A DNA stretch of 64,000 nt from Paralithodes platypus. Taxonomy: Eukaryota > Arthropoda > Malacostraca > Decapoda > Lithodidae. Below the pieces are notes generated by a model. The model was given only the letters and a program-made list of their open reading frames with translations. It was not told the DNA's origin and ran no database searches. Within the stretch, counting starts at the first letter, position 1. Each line of letters begins with the position of its first letter. Below, one piece after another: positions 1 through 11,285 of the stretch. The position numbers and the translations under genes are program-made. The DNA lies in contig CM064572.1 of NCBI GenBank assembly GCA_032716605.1, positions 39,251,777 to 39,315,776 on the forward strand. The letters are read 5' to 3'.

Positions 1-1060
1 CACTACAGAACTAGTGCAATCGTATGAGGAGACTATTCATATTTTCATTACATCAATGGTTATTGAGATCATAGTTAGCTGAATACAATTATTACAAAAA
101 TAGGCAATGGTATAAATCAACATAATACATAATTTAATACAGGCGGACATAATCATGATCCGGTTCGTTGTGCACTGGGAGCTAAGGTGTCTTGAGATCG
201 CCTCGTACCTATACACAACGAACGTATTATAGTCTGCATGGTTGGTATCTAATTGAATATACTTAGTGGGTATTTCAAGAATGTCAGGGGGTAAGGAAAT
301 GTGATTTGTATATTAGAAGACTGTAATTAACGAGACGTGTAACATGTGGAGGGAGGTGGTAGAAAGAGAGGAATCTCGTTGGGGGTGGAAGTTTCGGTCC
401 CAGGAATTTTCGTTCCTGTGGTATTTCAATAATAATAAAATAATAATAATAATAAGGGGACAACCACTGGTAAGGCAATACATACTGCTCAAAAAGCGAT
501 TATTCTACTGTAACAACAGTATCGTCGTCTGGTGTTATTATAGTTTCCTCATTTGATTGCCACATGTGCTGTATATACGTGCTCATGAAAAAAAAAAAAA
601 AAAAAAAACATATGTGACTGAATTATTAATTGACAGGTAAATAATAGCACTACAAAACTAGTGCAATCATATGAGGAGACCATTCATGTTTTCTTACATC
701 AATGGTTATTGAGATCATAGTTAGCTGAATACAATTATTACATACATGATGTGACTAATATTTCGAACTACATACATTATTATGCAACAATAGTACGACA
801 AATATATTACAATCATATGAGGGACACTTCACATTCTTCATTACATCAACGGTTATTGAGGTCATAGTTAGCTGAATACAAGAGTCACATACATAATGTG
901 ACTAATATTACCAACTACCGAAGTTATAATGGAATTATAGTAATACAAATATTTTATTTATTTGCTCAAAACTCCCGAACATGAGTGACATGGTTCAAAT
1001 TCTTATTACAATTATGGTTATTGAGGGGATAGTTAGCGCAATATGACCAGTGGAGAAGTT
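1..1060. repeat. Degenerate ~150 bp repeat, about four copies
   Basis: Related blocks start near 1, 648, 808 and 975. Each has a version of a core reading roughly CAATCGTATGAGGAGAC, then a TTATTGAGATCATAGTTAGC segment, then often CATAATGTGACTAATAT. Copies differ by scattered changes. No coding region is supported; the sequence is AT-rich with short A and AAT runs. Confidence 0.65.
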
Positions 1061-1326
1061 TACATGCCGATAGTAATATAATATTTAGTAGGGTGTGTGG
1101 TTATGGGAGAGAGGGAGGGGGGTTGTAGGAGGTAGAGGAATGGGTGGGAGAGGAGGAGGAGTAAGGGGGGGGGGGGGGGGGAGGAGGAGGAGGTAAGGTA
1201 CTCCAGGGAGGAGGAAAGTGTGAGAGGGGAGGTGTGTGTGTGTGTATGTGTTGGGGAGGGTGGGACATACTACATATAAATAAGTTGTTTTAAGGCCAGC
1301 CATAGTACTGAAGATAAATATGGTAG

Positions 1327-1366
<40 letters not shown>

Positions 1367-1762
1367 TAAAAGGCAAAGTTTGAATTTCAACGCAAGTCTA
1401 CAGATATCAGCAGTATCGCTTCATCGTACCTGACACAACATATCAATAAGTAAGGAAGGAAACTGTATACGTGCAAAGATCAAGATTCAATTAAGTTTAG
1501 TAGCAAAACAATATTCAGAAGGAAGATACTAGTAGTCCTCCGGGAGGGATATGCCGCATATCCGAAGGTATTTAATTGTAGATCAAACCATTAGCAGAGA
1601 ATATTGAGGACAATTATGTTGCTTACATAATTATGCAAGGGTCATGTATATAGGCTTGCAAAAGGATATAAATTGGCACTTAACAGATTATTTAAATAAA
1701 TGCTGTGTTAGAGGCTCAGAGGGATATGTATGTACTGTACAGTACTGTACATTGTCAATCTA
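1061..1762. other. Non-coding stretch with G-rich and poly-A tracts
   Basis: A G-rich purine tract lies at about 1105-1250 and a run of roughly 33 A at about 1330-1363. The rest is AT-rich and I recognise nothing in it. The reading frame across the purine tract is compositional only. Confidence 0.5.
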
Positions 1763-3067
1763 TTAAATGAGAATAGCAGTGATAAGTAAAGAAATACTGA
1801 CTGGTATTATAAATATGACATGATCAATGAAAATATGAAATCGTGTAGAGGGCGTTACAAAGGGTTTAAGTGTGACCTTGTAAGAAAGAAGAGATGTGTG
1901 GAGGGCAAGGGGTGCATACTTATAAGGTTCATGTTTCATGTTTACAGTACATATTATTGTGGGGGGGGCAAAGTTCTTGTGTTTTTTTAGTATGTTATTG
2001 ATTACGTTATTCTTTAGCATGTATATTGTTTGATCCTCAATTGTGGTTAACTGATTATTCCTGTATTCCCTAATCATTGGGCATTCCAAGATATAGTGCT
2101 CGAGAGAGTGTTTGTTGGGAGCTCTGCAAACCCTACATTGCCTGTGCTCTTCTTCTACCTGCCAATTCAGCTGCCATGGATAACAATAGCCAAGCCTTAT
2201 TCTTGCATGTACTGAGTCTACCCACCTACTCGTTGTACGTTTACCATAGGTGTATTTGGTCGTAAATGCTACTTTATTGTAGTAGTTTATAGATCGGCTG
2301 GTATTATGATGTCTAGCTCTGTCTTCATCCACTCTTTCTTCTTGTGTCTTTTTAATTATAGTTCTCATTTGTTTCAATGACAGTTCAAGAATATGATAAG
2401 GTTCTTCTTTCTCTGAGGCCTCCTTGGCAAGCTTATCTGCCCTTTCATTGCCGGGAATGCCTACATGTGAAGGAATCCAGGCAAATTTGACCCCTAGCCC
2501 CTTCTCCCTTACACATTTTATCCCCCGTCTGATATCTTGTACAAGGAAAGGATAGGTGGGTTGGGGGCTAAAGATAGCTTCCAAGGCCGCCCTGCTGTCA
2601 GATAGGATAAGAATATTCTTTCCCCTTCGAAAGATACTCCCAATTCCCATCGCTATTGCCACCAGCTCAGTTTGAGTGGAGGAGGCCCAGTCCTGTAGCC
2701 TGGATAGTTCATCGTCTTCCTGAGCAAAGTTGCCACCACTCATAATAGTGATGGCAGCTCCTGCTCTCCCAGTTACGGTGTTAAGTGAGCCGTCACAGTA
2801 TACCTGATCAGTGTTCTCATCTGTCATATCTTCTATTAGTGACATAAAGTTCGTCTTCAGAGCGTAGGACGGGATCTCAGACTTTTTTGTGTCGAGTTGA
2901 GTCACTATAATCTCAATAGTGGCCTCTTCCCAGGGCGGAAGGGGGACACTCAATTGCCGGTCATCTGGATGGTAGTCTGTAAGCTGGCTGGGCGGGGTGG
3001 GGTCAGTCAGTTGCCAGTCACCGATATAGTAGTCTGTAAGCTGGTAGTCAAGAATGTCAGCAGCAGT

Positions 3068-3069
<2 letters not shown>
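1763..3069 (-). pseudogene. LINE ORF2 C-terminal fragment: RNase H plus CCHC-like end
   Basis: The open frame runs from a (GA)n junction near 3069 down to a stop at 1763, with no natural ATG, so this is a 5'-truncated piece. An RNase H domain is clear: YCDGS with the first Asp, TELVAIAMG with the Glu, LSDSRAALEA with the second Asp, and IPSHVGIPGNERADKLA with the His and last Asp, so all catalytic positions are kept. Downstream, CRVCRAPNKHSLEHYILECP is the cysteine-histidine cluster usual after RNase H in I/LOA-type non-LTR retrotransposons. A short duplicated peptide (QLTDYYIGDWQLTDP and a relative) lies at the N-terminal edge. Reverse transcriptase and endonuclease are absent. The last ~70 residues before the stop may be 3' UTR read as protein. 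Family placement is from the domain pattern only. Confidence 0.8.
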
Positions 3070-3138
<69 letters not shown>

Positions 3139-3609
3139 CAATATTGATGGATTAAAAGAGGGAAGGGGAAAGAGGAAAACACACACTTATAGTACTTTCA
3201 TTATTGGGAATATATTCCTCTCTCTTTCTCTCTCTTATAATCCCTGTATGTCGTAGCTTTACATCACACACACACACACACACACACACTCACTCACTCA
3301 CTCTCTCTCTCTCTCTCAATTTCTGTATTACATAAACACTTACTGTATAGTACACAACACATAGAGTATACCGTCGCTTATATTCTCTCTCTCTCACTCC
3401 TCTCATTATCTCTCTCCTCTCACTCTCTCTCTCTCACTCACTCACTCACTCACTCTCTCTCTCTCTCTCTCTCTCTCTCCCTAGTACCCACACACACAAA
3501 CACACAACTTGAGGAATTAAGGCCAGACTAATCCATTTAACGCCTCAGGCTGTTGCCTAATTCCCTGAGTGATAAGAGAGAGAGAGAGAGAGTGAGTGAG
3601 TGAGTGTGA

Positions 3610-3657
<48 letters not shown>

Positions 3658-3660
3658 GTA
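3069..3660. repeat. Cluster of (GA)n, (CA)n and (CT)n microsatellites
   Basis: A (GA)n tract fills 3069-3135. CA, CT and CTCA-type tracts occupy about 3220-3480. A second GA/GTGA tract covers about 3575-3655. No coding signal. Confidence 0.9.
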
Positions 3661-4200
3661 GATATTATATACAATTGTGGACATGCCTATTAAAGCACCT
3701 CTTTAGCTCCTTCAGCACGACGACGTAATTATTTTCATCATATTCTGTTGAGCATTAAATTAATTTCATTAATTTACAACCAAAGTCTAGAATTAAAAGC
3801 GGGGTAAACACGATCCCAATAAAACCCTCCAAATAGCCTATAGGTCCCTCTTAAACTGCGTAAAACTATCTCATATTAGCAAATATATGAATAAATTAAT
3901 GAATAGACCAATAACCAGCCACTAGCCCCTTAAATAGTATGGGCTCGGGTTGGTGCGGATAGCTATTAAAATAAACGACCACAATGATTGAGCAAATATT
4001 TCTAGCATTTGGGAAGGGTCAGCCACGGAATAGGTGTAGAAATTTACGGCCCATTTGCTCTAGCCCTTTTTGAGTTAGAGAGGTTAAAGTTCACAATTTC
4101 TGGCCTACCTATTTGAAACAGGGTATAGCTTCTATTATGCAACCAATAAATAAATAAGTAAATACAAAAACAAATGTAAATCACTCTCTGCCTCAACATT
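3661..4200. repeat. AT-rich spacer with one copy of a GGGAAGGGTC repeat
   Basis: At about 3985-4135 is a copy of a dispersed repeat containing GGGAAGGGTCA, AATAGGTGT, CCATTTGCTCTAGCCC and GAGTTAGAGAGGTTA. Relatives lie at 20405-20555, in reverse at about 34915-35130, and inside the TA-flanked element at 46853-47058. The rest is AT-rich and unrecognised. Confidence 0.55.
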
Positions 4201-4915
4201 TGACATCTGAAATTTGGCATCAGAAAGACAACATCAGAATTTCGACATCAAAAGTCAGCATCTGAACCTTGGCATCAGAAAGTCGGTATCTGAAATTCGG
4301 CATCTCAAATTCGGCATTGGAAAATTGGCACATGGCATCTGAAAATCGGCACCTGGCATCTGAAAATCGGCACCTGGCATCTGAAAACCGTCACCTGGCA
4401 TCTGAAAATCGGCACCTGGCATCTGAAAATCGGCACCTGGCATCTGAAAATCGGCACCTTGCATCTGCAAATCGGTATCTGAAAGTTGGTATACAAAATT
4501 TGGCACCTGAGAATCATATTCCCATCATTAGCCTCTGAGAGTCGGGTTCCGAAAACTGGCATCAGAGTTGGGTTTTGATAATTGGCATGTAAAAGTTGGC
4601 ATCTGAAAGTCTGGTTCTGAAAATCGGCACCCGGCATCGGACAATCGGCACTTGGCATCGGAAAATCGGCACCGACTACAGAAAATCGGTACCAGGCGTA
4701 ACAAATCGGCACCTGGCATAAGAAAATTGGACCTGGCATCTGAAAATCGGCCACTGGCATCTGGAAATTGGTTCCTGGCATCGGAAGATCGGCGCCTTGC
4801 ATCGGAAAATCAGCATCTGGCATCGGAGAATCGGCACCTGGAATCGGAAAATCGGCACCTGACAACGGAAAATCGGCACACACATCGGAAAATTGGCACC
4901 CGTCATCTGAAATTC
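4200..4915. repeat. Degenerate minisatellite, ~18-20 bp unit
   Basis: Unit is close to GGCATCTGAAAATCGGCACC, nearly uniform at 4330-4460 and increasingly diverged on both sides. Where the unit is 18 bp it stays in frame, giving open frames with a short peptide repeat on both strands. These are a by-product of the repeat, not evidence of a gene. Confidence 0.85.
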
Positions 4916-6246
4916 AGCCTCCTACACACCCCTTCCTTTGACGCCCGAGTTAGCTATGTTATCCTTCGGGTGGCGCTAGCAACAACTTCCGACCTACCTC
5001 CTCCTCCCGTAAACTTCTACCTTCACCTCCCGCTCGCTCTCAAAGCTCAAACTCACCGTCATAAGCTTCAGAGAGAGGTGGGGGTGGAGGGGGCCTTCTT
5101 GCAACTCACACGGCACAGTTGGTTCCAGAAGTTGTGTTACGGCGCTCAGTATACTAAAAATCCATAGGTATAGTCCCATTTCAATCAGTATCGAACCAAA
5201 AGTAGATATTATAATATATAATATCAGAAATGCTACAAGTTATAGATTTAAAGGGACAAAATGGGTGTGAATAGGTAATAGGAAAATAGCATCCAACATT
5301 TACCCAGCTCTATTTAGTTATATTCGAGAGCCTTCAAATAAATGTTCATATATAGGGTGTATTGAAAAAATACTTACAGACTTCAAGTGCTAAGTACCGA
5401 ATAAAAAACAAGTTAACTTTATTCTATTACAAAATAACAAATAATAAATAATTAATGATTTAAAGGATATAAAGTAAAATATTCGTTGTCGTCCAAGCAT
5501 GAGTTATAATCCAAACACCGTCATTGGTCTCCCCTTTCATGCTACCCCCTCCCCCCCCCCCCACCCCTAATCTCCTAGTTTATACCAAGGAATATTAGAT
5601 TATAAACATAATTAGTTTTCAGGGTGAAGCAATGTAAGTAATATTCCCTTTATACACCGTTTACAACTCAAATTATTTTATGTTAATTAATTTTTATTTC
5701 TTTTTTCAACATAGGAGAGACCAAAGGCATCTCGGATTAAACAAATTACGATCCTCAAGTGGTCTGAAAACATTATTGCCATATATTAGTAAATACAAAA
5801 GCAATGCTGAATGATAAAAATACCAAAACAATGTCGGCATTACAGTTATTGCCTAATGTTATTTAATTAATTGTACAGTAGTGAACATTAATTTGAATAC
5901 AAACTTATTCGAAGCGGTTTTGGGTTGAATTGAAACCCTTACTAATTCTTACTGAGCATTTGCATTTCAGAGATTCGTTTAATAAGTTCGAGACTTCAAA
6001 ATCGATCAGAATTAATTACCACTACTGTACATGGTCATTACAGTGTAATAAGAGGAGATTAATTGAAATAATTGTAATTACCACCAACTGATATAATACA
6101 GAAATCAATCATACCCAATATTTTTAATCTTTGAATTTTTATACCGAGCTGTAAAACATTTTCGGAACGTCATTCAAGATAGGAACGATCAGCCAGCGAT
6201 GAATCTAAGAATCAAGAACTATGCTTCATAAACGATTGAACTACCT
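4916..6246. other. AT-rich stretch, nothing recognised
   Basis: Contains a C-run at about 5549-5563, a slightly GC-richer patch at 4920-5150, and otherwise AT-rich sequence with no domain, RNA or clear repeat that I can see. Confidence 0.5.
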
Positions 6247-6706
6247 TGTGTGGCGGAGTGGTCTTGCCACTGGACTAATAATCCAATAGACCCGGGTTCG
6301 AATCCCAATATGTCAATGGGAAGATATTATTGGGATGGAATTTGTGCTGTACCTAGTATCAGTGCATTACCACAGCACACCCAAATGCCAAAAAAATACC
6401 CTCATTATTCCCTGATTAAATAACATTGTATGAATATTACCATATTCAAAAATATGCTACAGGGGGGCAATGCCTAGTGAGTTAATTGCTCAATAGGTGG
6501 CGTTCTGAGAGTGAGGGTCCGAGTGTGGGGGATGAGAATGTGAAGCGCAGAGGCGAGGCGACTTCAGAGATGTAGTTACTTCGAGCCGTGAAGCTTCGCA
6601 TGTCTCACTCCCTAGACTGGAGCAAGACCTCACGGGCCTCACCGTGTTCAGCGGTAGAGTATAAAGGCTATCAGCCTATGCCCGAGAGAAAGTAGTTGGA
6701 ATATAG

Positions 6707-6735
<29 letters not shown>
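6247..6735 (+). mobile_element. tRNA-derived SINE, copy 1
   Basis: The head resembles a tRNA: a box A-like TGGCGGAGTGG near 6251 and a box B GGGTTCGAATCC near 6294, with a plausible anticodon arm between. A body follows with the conserved stretch TCAATGGGAAGATATTATTG, then a tail region including CTCACTCCCTAGACTGGA, ending in about 29 A. The copy at 48757-49318 matches along its whole length. The tRNA-like head would act as a Pol III promoter. It is not a functional tRNA gene: a long body and poly-A tail follow, and the acceptor stem is not convincing. Confidence 0.85.
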
Positions 6736-6737
<2 letters not shown>

Positions 6738-7148
6738 GACCCAAAACTCGACTTGGATACTCGACCCAGACTTGGGCATCAGCATTATATCCCTTGACCA
6801 GAGTTGCAAATGTTACATATTTTGTTTACGCTAATCTGTTTCAAATAATTAGTATTTTTCTGCTAACTACCTAATATCATCACCATATTCTAAGATACTT
6901 TGATTTCGTTATTTCTAGTGTGTGAATAGGTAAACCTATAGTTTCCCTTTAGTTAAGTCCATACTGCACATGTTAATCATGTATCAATTATTTAGTGCTT
7001 TATTTGTAACCCTGTTTTGCTAGATTTCTAAATAAGCATATATCTCATGAACCCTTGTCTAGTGGGGGTGGACTTAAGTCAGGCTAGAGAACCAAGGACT
7101 ATGTGGCGGGGCCCAATTTAAGTCTGTGTGCAATTTTTGAGCAATTAA
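6736..7148. other. AT-rich spacer, nothing recognised
   Basis: No repeat partner in the window and no coding signal seen. Confidence 0.4.
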
Positions 7149-7149
7149 T

Positions 7150-7723
7150 GGCTATGAGAGAGAGACGGGCGATGGGAGGAGCGTAGGTCGGCTCATGACC
7201 GCTCGGCACGGGTCCCGCGCGACTACTGAGTACTGACATCTACTCCACACAGGGTTGCCAGTTTTTTGGGGAGGAAAAGAGCCAAATGTGTACAAATTGG
7301 AAGCCAAATAAGCCAAACCTATTCTAAAAGGAGCTAAACTAGGCACATTTTAGGCCAAAGAATTATTCTCACAAGGGGTATGGAGGATCAGCAAGAAACA
7401 TGGAAATATATAGAGGTGACAGGAGGTGACTCCACACACACCCACAGTTACTACCTCGCTACACAGGGAATGATGTAAGGAAATTACCGTATTTTAGGGA
7501 TTTTCCCTTCGTCTTGCACGATCGTTGCAAGAGAACGCGTGGTCGTAGAAGAATGGTTCTGGTGTCATTCGAAAGCTCAATTAACGCCCTTTCAGGGATA
7601 CATAATTGTATTACGCTCTGGCTCTTGTTTATGCATGAAAAAGAGCACGGAACAAGGTCGTTTAGGGTAAAATCACCCGCTTGGCGGGTAGTAGAAGTTA
7701 CTGACGGGCCCGCTCGTAAGGCG
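7150..7723 (+). mobile_element. TTAA-flanked non-autonomous element, family T3, copy 1 (probably interrupted)
   Basis: The right part (about 7500-7723) matches, in opposite orientation, the element at 49490-49968. Shared pieces include GTGTCATTCGAAAGCTC, CCCTTTCAGGGATA and the end CGCTCGTAAGGCG followed by TTAA at 7724. The left boundary is uncertain (a TTAA lies at 7145-7148). A block at about 7250-7480 is absent from the other copy and may be a later insertion. The 140-residue open frame here spans this repeat and does not look like a real protein. Confidence 0.5.
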
Positions 7724-8004
7724 TTAATAAAACTTTTTTGGGGAAAATGTGATGCAACAATATATGTTTATTTTCCATTTTACAATGTGTTCGTCATAGT
7801 CTGTGAGTTATGTCAATACACCCTGTATATATATAATGCATCTTATTCAACATCAGGCACACATTACGCCTGTCGCGTGCTTGACAAACATTATAAATGT
7901 TTATTACTGAGACACCTTGAGATAAACGCTTTCTAAATCAATACTATGGTACATAACACATAAATCTAAATCCGGCAGAAATCATTACAATAAGAAGTAA
8001 GAAG

Positions 8005-8345
8005 TGAAGTGATTTCTTGCACCAACTGAGGTAATTTCTTGAACCAACGGAGGTAATTTCTTGCAATAACTGAGGTATTTCTTACAGCAACTGAGGAAAT
8101 TTCAGGCAGCAATTGAGGAAACTTCTTGCAGCAACTGAAGTCATTTTTTTCACCAACTGAGGTAAGTTCTTAGACAAACTGAGGTAATTTCTTGCACTGA
8201 GGTAATTTCTTGCAGCAACTGAGGTAATCTCTTACACCAACTGAGGTAATTTCTTGCAGCAACTGAGCTAATTTCTTGCACCAACTGAGGTAATTTCTCG
8301 CGTCGAGGTAATTTCTTGCACCAACTGAGGTAATTTCTTGCAGCC
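8005..8345. repeat. Minisatellite, ~22 bp unit
   Basis: Irregular copies of ACTGAGGTAATTTCTTGCANCA, with spacers and deletions. No coding role supported. Confidence 0.8.
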
Positions 8346-8534
8346 ACTGTGCCTCGGCCAGGGTTGTTGTTGTCGTTTTGGTTCTGAGAGTGACGACAAA
8401 CTTGGTGCACGCCTATATACCCCCTTCATAAACACCCTTTGACTTTAGACACTAACGGCATTTACAAACTTCATAGCGAATAATTGGAGTTGGGTAAAAA
8501 ATATGGCTGCGTGAATTTACATAGATTAACATAG

Positions 8535-8539
8535 ATATT
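8535..8539. repeat. Left 5 bp target-site duplication (ATATT)
   Basis: ATATT directly precedes the left LTR and recurs at 16522-16526 directly after the right LTR, as expected for a single integrase-mediated insertion. Confidence 0.75.
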
Positions 8540-10229
8540 GTGACGCCGCCCGGCGTTGGCAGAATGGTTGCGTGGGACATTGCAGCTCGCTAGCGCTCGC
8601 CAGGATGGGGGGATAGGCTACAGTTGTCCTAGAATGATCTGCTTTATTTCATTAGTGTCGTGTTGCCACAGACAGTCTAGAAATGATCTTTGTTTTGGTC
8701 TGTGACCGCGCCTTATATTTTATATTCGCTATAATATAAATGTTGCTTGTGTGGGAGGCGAGCGAGAGAGGGTGAGGGGGTACACCCGGCAGCGAGGTGA
8801 GCTATGACGTGGCTCGCTTGGGCGCTGACGGCGTTGGCGGCCGGGTGGTCAACTAGTCCCTTCCCGTCGCTGCCTCATGTTCTTTACCAGCTCAGAGCTT
8901 GCCTTACACGCGTATCGTCTACATCCTTTGCAATTCTGTCCCCCATACTCGCCACTTTGCATACTATTTCTCTCTCTCGACTTCTCCTTTCTCATTCTCT
9001 AATCTTTATTAAACTCAACATCACTTCTGGTTTCATCATAGACGTTCACCGTCGGCCAGTCGTATTGTACGCGAAGCTCTCAGATATTTCCATGTATTAG
9101 GCTTTAATGAGGTTTGGAGAGACGGACTTTTCCGTATGTGTCCTCTCTCGGGAAGGTTGTAGACCGGTATATGTCTCCCTGGCAAGGTGTTGAGTGATTC
9201 TGCTTGGTTATCTAAAGCTAGACTAGGGGTAAGGTTACTGTGTCGTTGTCTCCGATGTGTGCAGTGTTAGCTAAGCCCTGCACGACATCGACAGGTACTG
9301 TGGGAGCCTAAGTTGTCTTCGGGTGGGTTTACTTTGCGAGCACAGCGCTGTGGTGTGAGAGGGCCATAGCCTATCCCTCACAACATAGTGCTGCCTCTTT
9401 GTGTTGACTTCTGAGGGATCGCCAGGATAGAACTAGGTACTAAGAGACCTAGATTTATCAAGAGAGCATCCCCGTCATATAACGTAATCTTCATTATACC
9501 ACCTTCGGACAACGTTAGGCTACGAGCCGTATGCTCGCCCATTGTTGCCCTGCCTTGATACCCCAGCTAGACTTTATTAACTGAGCAGACACTGGTTAGA
9601 GATAAGCCCCATTATTATATGTATGCAACATTATTATTCACTGCACTTTTGAGCCGAGGTTGTTGTTGAGTTGCACAATCCTAGTAGGCTGTTGCGTTGT
9701 GTCACGAAGCATTTCTTTAGTTGTCGAGCATTACTACCTTTGCGCAGTCTTTATTATTCGCCTGCCTATTATTACTATATGTCCTAGCATTTATTGTGAC
9801 CCGTATTCTGCATTATAATTGTTCAAGATTCTTTGCGAACATCTTCCCAGCATCAGACTTATTTCAGAAGTTTCCAGTTGATGTTGCAGGACTAGCATTG
9901 CACTTTCTTTAATACAGGAGTGCCAGTTATTTGAGTATCTACCGTAACGTTAATTAATCTCGTTAACTATCTTTTCTTTGTGTAACATAATCGAGTAATC
10001 TTTTACTGTTTGAGAATAGGCTGTTTCATTGAGCGTCAGCCTAGTGTGTGTGCACCAGTTACCGAGTCATAGGATACCTCGTTGTCCAGGCATGACTCAG
10101 GGCGGTAATGGTGTTTTGTTTTCCAGTGTTTAAGGCAGGGGTTGGATCTAGTGTTACCGTTGTTGCATTTTGCCATTATCTAGTCCAATGTTGAAGAGCC
10201 CTGTGTCTTTGAGAACCTGGATCGTAACA
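8540..10229 (+). repeat. 5' LTR of Ty3/gypsy-type element 1
   Basis: About 1690 bp, from (T)GTGACGCCGCC to GGATCGTAACA, repeated at 14833-16521. By eye I count roughly 20 differences, so the two LTRs are about 98-99% identical. This suggests fairly recent insertion but enough time for decay. Two short open frames in the LTR (98 and 63 residues) are kept in both copies only because the LTRs are nearly identical. An AT-rich TATA-like stretch lies at about 8718-8741. The LTR end beginning about 9950 has relatives in reverse at 58233-59500 and 59501-61357. Confidence 0.9.
8718..8741 (+). promoter_or_regulatory. Candidate TATA region of the element 1 LTR
   Basis: An AT-only island (TATATTTTATATTCGCTATAATATAAA-like) sits in GC-richer surroundings about 180 bp into the LTR, where a U3/R promoter could lie. 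Prediction from composition only. Confidence 0.3.
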
Positions 10230-10231
10230 AA

Positions 10232-10249
10232 TGGCGACCTAGCTCAGGA
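10232..10249 (+). other. Primer binding site of element 1
   Basis: TGGCGACCTAGCTCAGGA begins 2 bp after the LTR end. TGG at its start matches the CCA end of a tRNA, as in most LTR retrotransposons. I do not name the tRNA. Confidence 0.65.
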
Positions 10250-10449
10250 TCTTGTGAACTAAGAGATAATTGCAGGATTGTTGTGGTCATTTGTTTTATT
10301 GAGGAATATAGTGGGCACGTTAATTTTTTTTTGGCAAAGTAGTATAGCACTTGAGAGTCTTCAGACATTTTTGGCAAGTGAATAGTGCTACATAAGAGTT
10401 TGGGGTACTTCTTTTCTGAATATTGTGGTGAGAAATTTTTGTGAGCATC

Positions 10450-11052
10450 ATGTCTTATACCGGGTCAGAGGAGAATGGAGACACAGTACGTAATGTCGAA
10501 ACTGAGGAACAGCAGCATGATGAAAGGGTTAATCGGGTGAACTGTGAGGAGGATGCTAGGATATTTTTGCAATGGCCTGTTACTGCCGAGCGGTTGGAGG
10601 GTATGGATCGGTACGGTCTTCAATGCCTGGCCACAGCTATCGGTCATGCGGTTACTAGCAGCATGACCAAGGATAACTTGATAACGTGTGTACTGGGCAG
10701 GGTGACTGGTGAGCGAGATGGGTTGAGTGCTCAGAGCCCTTCGGCCATGCTTCCCCTACACTCGACTCCCAGCCATCCCAGTAGTTTGCCGACCCCGGGT
10801 ATGCTTCCGCAGTTGGGTGGTGAATGGCAGGGTGGGTTGCCCCAGGGGGGACCACCGGTAATTTCAAACATTGTAGCACCTTCACCTCCTCAAGGGTTAT
10901 CTCCCGAATTATTGCTTCAGCTCGAATTAGCTAAGATCGAAGAGAGAAAGGCTATCAGGGCGGGTGAGCAGCAATTAGAATTAGCCAAGATAGAAGAGAG
11001 AAAAACTATCAGTCAGCAGCACATAGAGCTAGCAAAATCCAAGCTGATTTAG
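10450..11052 (+). pseudogene. Element 1 gag, N-terminal part
   Basis: ATG at 10450 opens a ~200-residue frame. The middle is rich in Pro, Gly and Ser; the C-terminal end has a repeated charged heptad-like segment (LELAKIEERKAI, then LELAKIEERKTI), which should form a coiled coil. The frame stops at 11052. Gag-like sequence resumes in another frame, with one more stop near 11200, before the frame at 11286. The gag gene is therefore broken here. Position right after LTR and primer site, and continuity into capsid-like sequence, support the gag call. Confidence 0.7.
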
Positions 11053-11285
11053 AGTCGACTAGGTACTGTGCCGACATGGACGTAGAGAAGTCGCGAGTAG
11101 AGACAATGGGACAGCGACTTGGGGCTGGTAACCGTGTTCATGAGCAGTCTCTCTCGCACTTATTGAAACTGGTTCCGGTGTTTGATGAGAGTGGTGTAAC
11201 ATAATTTTTCACACGCTTCGAGAAGAAGTGCCAGATCCACCAGTGGCCTGGGGAGAAGTGGGCAGCCCTTGTTTCCTCTAGACTT

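Noticed and set aside
6247..6320. tRNA gene
   Set aside because: Box A and B are present, but the copy continues into a SINE body and poly-A tail, and a sister copy at 48757 shows the same structure; acceptor stem pairing is poor. The tRNA-like heads at 49420 and 56220 were rejected for the same reason.
7514..7936. 140-residue ORF with a partial relative at 49486-49701
   Set aside because: The similarity is DNA-level, from the T3 TTAA-flanked repeat, and extends beyond the frame; the second copy has a different frame end.
8804..9100. 98-residue ORF kept in both element 1 LTRs (also 15097-15393), and the 63-residue ORF at 9721/16013
   Set aside because: Conservation is explained by LTR identity; no domain, and the related LTRs at 57-61 kb do not keep them.
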